Below, one piece after another: positions 4,887 to 6,565 of a stretch of 6,565 bases of DNA. A program made the position numbers and the translations under genes. Position 1 is the first letter of the stretch, and every line of letters starts with the position of its first letter. Source of the DNA: Spirochaetaceae bacterium (lineage in GTDB: Bacteria > Spirochaetota > Spirochaetia > Treponematales > Breznakiellaceae); assembly GCA_031258615.1 (NCBI GenBank), contig JAIRMP010000014.1, positions 1-6,565 on the forward strand. The letters are read 5' to 3'. The notes under the pieces were generated by a model. The model searched no databases. It was given only the letters and a program-made list of their open reading frames with translations, and was not told where the DNA came from.

Positions 4887-5873
4887 ATGAAAAACATTTG
4901 CTTATCCGCGTTTTTTACGATTGGCATACTGATGTCCGTAAGCGCGCAAAACAAACCGGCGTGGGTAGATAGGCCTTCCGCCGTGTACCCTGACCGGCTT
5001 TACGTTTCCGCCGTTGGCGCGGGGGCCGACCGGCAGGCTGCCGAAAGGAACGCCGTCGCCTCTCTGACCTCGTTTTTCAAACAGTCCGTAACAAGCAGGG
5101 TCAGCATCACCGACTCGGAAAGGCAGGTGAACGGCGGTTCCTTTTCCGAATCTAATTTGAGCCAGTCCATCGAGGCTTCAGCCGCGCTGGACAAACTTAT
5201 CGGGGCGGAAATCAAAGAAACATGGGGTGATACGCGGAATCAGGTTTGGTACGCGGCGGCCGTGATGGAAAAAAACAAATGCGCGGTTCTTTACGCCGCG
5301 GAGCTGGACAAAACGGTACGCGAGGCAAAGTCCCTCATAGCGATGCCGGACGGCGTTACCTTTGAAGCTGTCGCGCGGTGCAAAAAGGCGCGGGAGCTTA
5401 CCGTCAATGCCGACACGTACGCGCTTGTGCTGTCCATGCTTGGCGGACAGGATCGCCGGCGTGAAATTTCAGCCCTGGTTAGCGATGTGAACATCGCTTT
5501 TGAGGAGGCAAAAAGTATACCTGTGGACGTGCGGGTAAAAGGCGACTCGAACGGCCGTATCAAGGCGGCCTTCGCTAACGCTCTCACCGCGGAAGGCTTT
5601 AGGACAGGAGGCCGTAATTCCCGTTTTGTCCTGGAAGCGACCCTGTCCACCTCTCCCGCCCCAAAGACCGCCTACTTCAACACCCGCTACACGGTGGACG
5701 CGGCATTGATAGACACCAATACCGGCGCGGAGTTGTTTACCTTCAACATAGCGGACCGTGAATCCCACCCTGCCAGCCAGGAGGATGCGGACAGCCGCGT
5801 CCTGCAAGGCGCCCAGCGCAAGATCGCGGAAAACTTCCCCGCTGCCCTCCAGGAATATCTTGAAGCAAATTAG
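4887..5873 (+). CDS. Secreted LPP20-like protein with extra C-terminal domain, 328 aa
   Basis: A signal peptide (1-20, ending SVSA before Gln21) with no usable lipobox Cys suggests a soluble periplasmic or outer-surface protein. The LPP20-like module covers about 22-130: PAWVDRP (24-30), YVSAVGAGADRQAAERNAV with the following helix (39-64), and ETWGDTRNQVWYAAAVMEK (111-129). Residues 131-200 look helical and may be a linker or coiled segment. A second alpha/beta domain (about 210-325) has IPVDVRVKGD, a helix AAFANALTAEGF, RFVLEATLS, YTVDAALIDTNTGAELFTFN and a last helix ending NFPAALQEYLEAN; its strand-helix order recalls CsgG/LpoB-type domains but is divergent. The start at 4887 has AGGAGG six bases upstream; the 43 codons open before it overlap the preceding gene and are not signal-like. 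It is the last gene of the cluster. Confidence 0.8.
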   Translation: MKNICLSAFFTIGILMSVSAQNKPAWVDRPSAVYPDRLYVSAVGAGADRQAAERNAVASLTSFFKQSVTSRVSITDSERQVNGGSFSESNLSQSIEASAALDKLIGAEIKETWGDTRNQVWYAAAVMEKNKCAVLYAAELDKTVREAKSLIAMPDGVTFEAVARCKKARELTVNADTYALVLSMLGGQDRRREISALVSDVNIAFEEAKSIPVDVRVKGDSNGRIKAAFANALTAEGFRTGGRNSRFVLEATLSTSPAPKTAYFNTRYTVDAALIDTNTGAELFTFNIADRESHPASQEDADSRVLQGAQRKIAENFPAALQEYLEAN

Positions 5874-5880
5874 GAACAGA

Positions 5881-5894
5881 ACCTCCGCGGAGGT
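5881..5894. repeat. 14-bp perfect palindrome
   Basis: ACCTCCGCGGAGGT lies seven bases after the stop of the last cluster gene. It could be a small hairpin or protein site. AGGAGG-like bases within it (CGGAGGTG) are not followed by a usable coding frame: the ATG at 5909 opens a frame of only a few codons of leader before the repeat. Confidence 0.35.
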
Positions 5895-5927
5895 GACTGA
5901 CACCAATATGCGTATACTTAACAAAAG

Positions 5928-6006
5928 AAAGTCCACGGATTTCGCGGATTAACACTGATTTCAACCTCTTTGATCTGTGAAAATCCGCGTTAAGAGCGGA
6001 CTTTTT
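5928..6006 (+). terminator. Long imperfect inverted repeat with T-run, terminator or dispersed palindrome
   Basis: AAAGTCC (5928-5934) pairs with GGACTTT (5998-6004), CGCGGATT (5943-5950) with AATCCGCG (5982-5989), and CAC-GAT with ATC-GTG inside them, making a hairpin of nearly 80 nt followed by TTTTT. The phrase built from CGGATTTCGCGGATTAAC and ATCTGTGAAAATCCGCG resembles palindromic repeats I recall from many unrelated environmental bacterial genomes, whose role is unknown. It can serve as the terminator of the envelope cluster in any case. Confidence 0.6.
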
Positions 6007-6182
6007 CGTTCCGGCTGTATATGAGATGTGCCGGATTGCACATTTTACCCATATTCAAAACCCTTCAAGCGGTGTTATTTCTTTACCCTGTAACGAATTA
6101 GCGTTGCCTGTTCGGTGGATTTATGCAACTACGAATTTGCGGGATTGCAACTGTGATTGCAATATCCGTAAAAGGGGCTTGT
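6007..6182. other. Intergenic stretch with short repeats, no gene seen
   Basis: Apart from the palindromes, the roughly 300 bases between 5874 and 6182 hold no convincing gene. There is a small hairpin ATGTGC/GCACAT (6026-6031 with 6038-6043) and a direct repeat GATTGCAA at 6143-6150 and 6155-6162; GATTGCA occurs a third time at 6034-6040. Such repeats could be arm-type or regulatory sites for the recombinase fragment that follows. Confidence 0.35.
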
Positions 6183-6329
6183 ATGAGGGTGAAGGATGTT
6201 TTTTCAGTGTTTCCCCGGAAACTGAATTCGGGAAAGGTGGTCTTCTACTACCAGTGCTATGATGAGAACGGCAACCGTTCTTCCGGCTTGTCTACCGGAC
6301 AGGTAACAAAGACCGCCGCAAGGGTTTGA
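6183..6329 (+). pseudogene. N-terminal fragment of a tyrosine recombinase/integrase, 48 codons
   Basis: The ATG at 6183 has AGGGG five bases upstream. The product begins MRVKDVFSVF and continues with PRKLNSGKVVFYYQCYDENG and the segment STGQVTKTAA (37-46). A three-strand beta N-terminus of the form K-SGK-YYYQ-YDENG-R-S-TG is what I associate with integrase N-terminal (AP2/Arm-type DNA-binding) domains in treponemes. A complete enzyme would have about 300-400 residues with a core-binding and a catalytic R-H-R-Y domain; here the frame ends at TGA 6327-6329 and none of that follows. The start and its ribosome-binding site are intact, so a short product may still be made. Confidence 0.6.
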
Positions 6330-6565
6330 TGATAACAGCGACGCGGTGGTCGAGTACAGGTGGACCGTTTCCGGGGGCGCCCCGTACTTCACCAACCAGG
6401 GGGGGGGTCTCCTTCATATCACCCCCCAGGCCGCGGGAACCTCTACCATCAGCGTATCCATTACCGGCAGGAACTACATCGACGGCAGTACCATCACCAA
6501 GACAGCCTCTGCGGAACTGGTCTGTTACACAGGCACGGTCCCTGCCGGAGGCATAACCTTCACTT
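6307..6565 (+). pseudogene. 5'-truncated Ig-like surface-protein fragment, continues past window
   Basis: From about 6322 a different frame becomes protein-like and stays open to the edge: FDDNSDAVVEYRWTVSGG, then FTNQGGGLLHITPQAAGTST, ISVSITGRNYIDGSTITKTA and so on. The Ser/Thr-rich strands with a Y-W-V core look like a bacterial Ig-like or PKD-type domain of a large secreted or surface protein. An in-frame TAA is at 6304-6306 and no start codon with a ribosome-binding site is seen, so the 5' part is missing and the fragment is joined to the integrase fragment. A run of nine G (6399-6407) lies inside the frame. Whether the rest is intact downstream cannot be seen. Confidence 0.5.

Noticed and set aside
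6026..6262. Plus-strand frame of 78 codons over the recombinase start
   Set aside because: No ribosome-binding site, and it overlaps the better supported integrase fragment in another frame.
6326..6556. Plus-strand frame beginning MMITATRW
   Set aside because: It lies in a different frame from the Ig-like sequence; its Pro/Arg-rich product is a shadow of that frame.

Overview
The window reads as spirochaetal DNA, most likely a Treponema of the termite-gut or other free-living/host-gut type. The reasons are a string of exported or lipid-anchored envelope proteins, lipoboxes that are partly relaxed as is usual in spirochaetes, LPP20/CsgG-like families that are multiplied in treponemes, and a short integrase fragment of a kind I associate with treponemes. 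This placement rests on remembered family resemblance, not on a search.

Left part (1-1608). A minus-strand gene for a class 1 dihydroorotate dehydrogenase/PreA-like flavoenzyme runs off the left edge; its GTG start is at 873. About 735 bases without a confident gene follow. They hold a perfect 21-bp palindrome just upstream of the enzyme gene, a roughly 220-bp element bounded by composite inverted repeats (boxes of the type gggggtgatct) that looks like an internally deleted insertion sequence, a strong sigma70-type promoter (TTGACA-17-TATCAT), and a structured leader of about 180 nt that includes a start-stop mini-ORF with an excellent Shine-Dalgarno sequence. The DNA up to about 1440 is visibly AT-richer than what follows.

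Centre (1609-5873). Five consecutive plus-strand genes encode exported proteins: an outer-membrane beta-barrel protein; a periplasmic protein with a C-terminal CsgG/LpoB-like domain; an LPP20-type lipoprotein; a second lipoprotein with two copies of the same LPP20-like module; and a larger secreted protein with one such module plus a second alpha/beta domain. Four related modules therefore sit in three adjacent genes. The intergenic gaps are rich in RNA hairpins: a terminator after the barrel gene, four mutually complementary arms in front of the LPP20 gene, and three hairpins in a row (19-, 10- and 11-bp stems) after it. This looks like a locus for an envelope or peptidoglycan-associated assembly, expressed as several differently adjusted transcripts; that role is inference.

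Right part (5874-6565). A long imperfect inverted repeat with a T-run ends the cluster. It resembles a dispersed palindromic repeat. Next comes a 48-residue fragment matching the N-terminus of a tyrosine recombinase, which breaks off within a few bases of the middle of an unrelated Ig-like surface-protein reading frame. That frame carries a run of nine G and continues beyond the window. This end is a recombination or decay junction, or possibly an assembly join.
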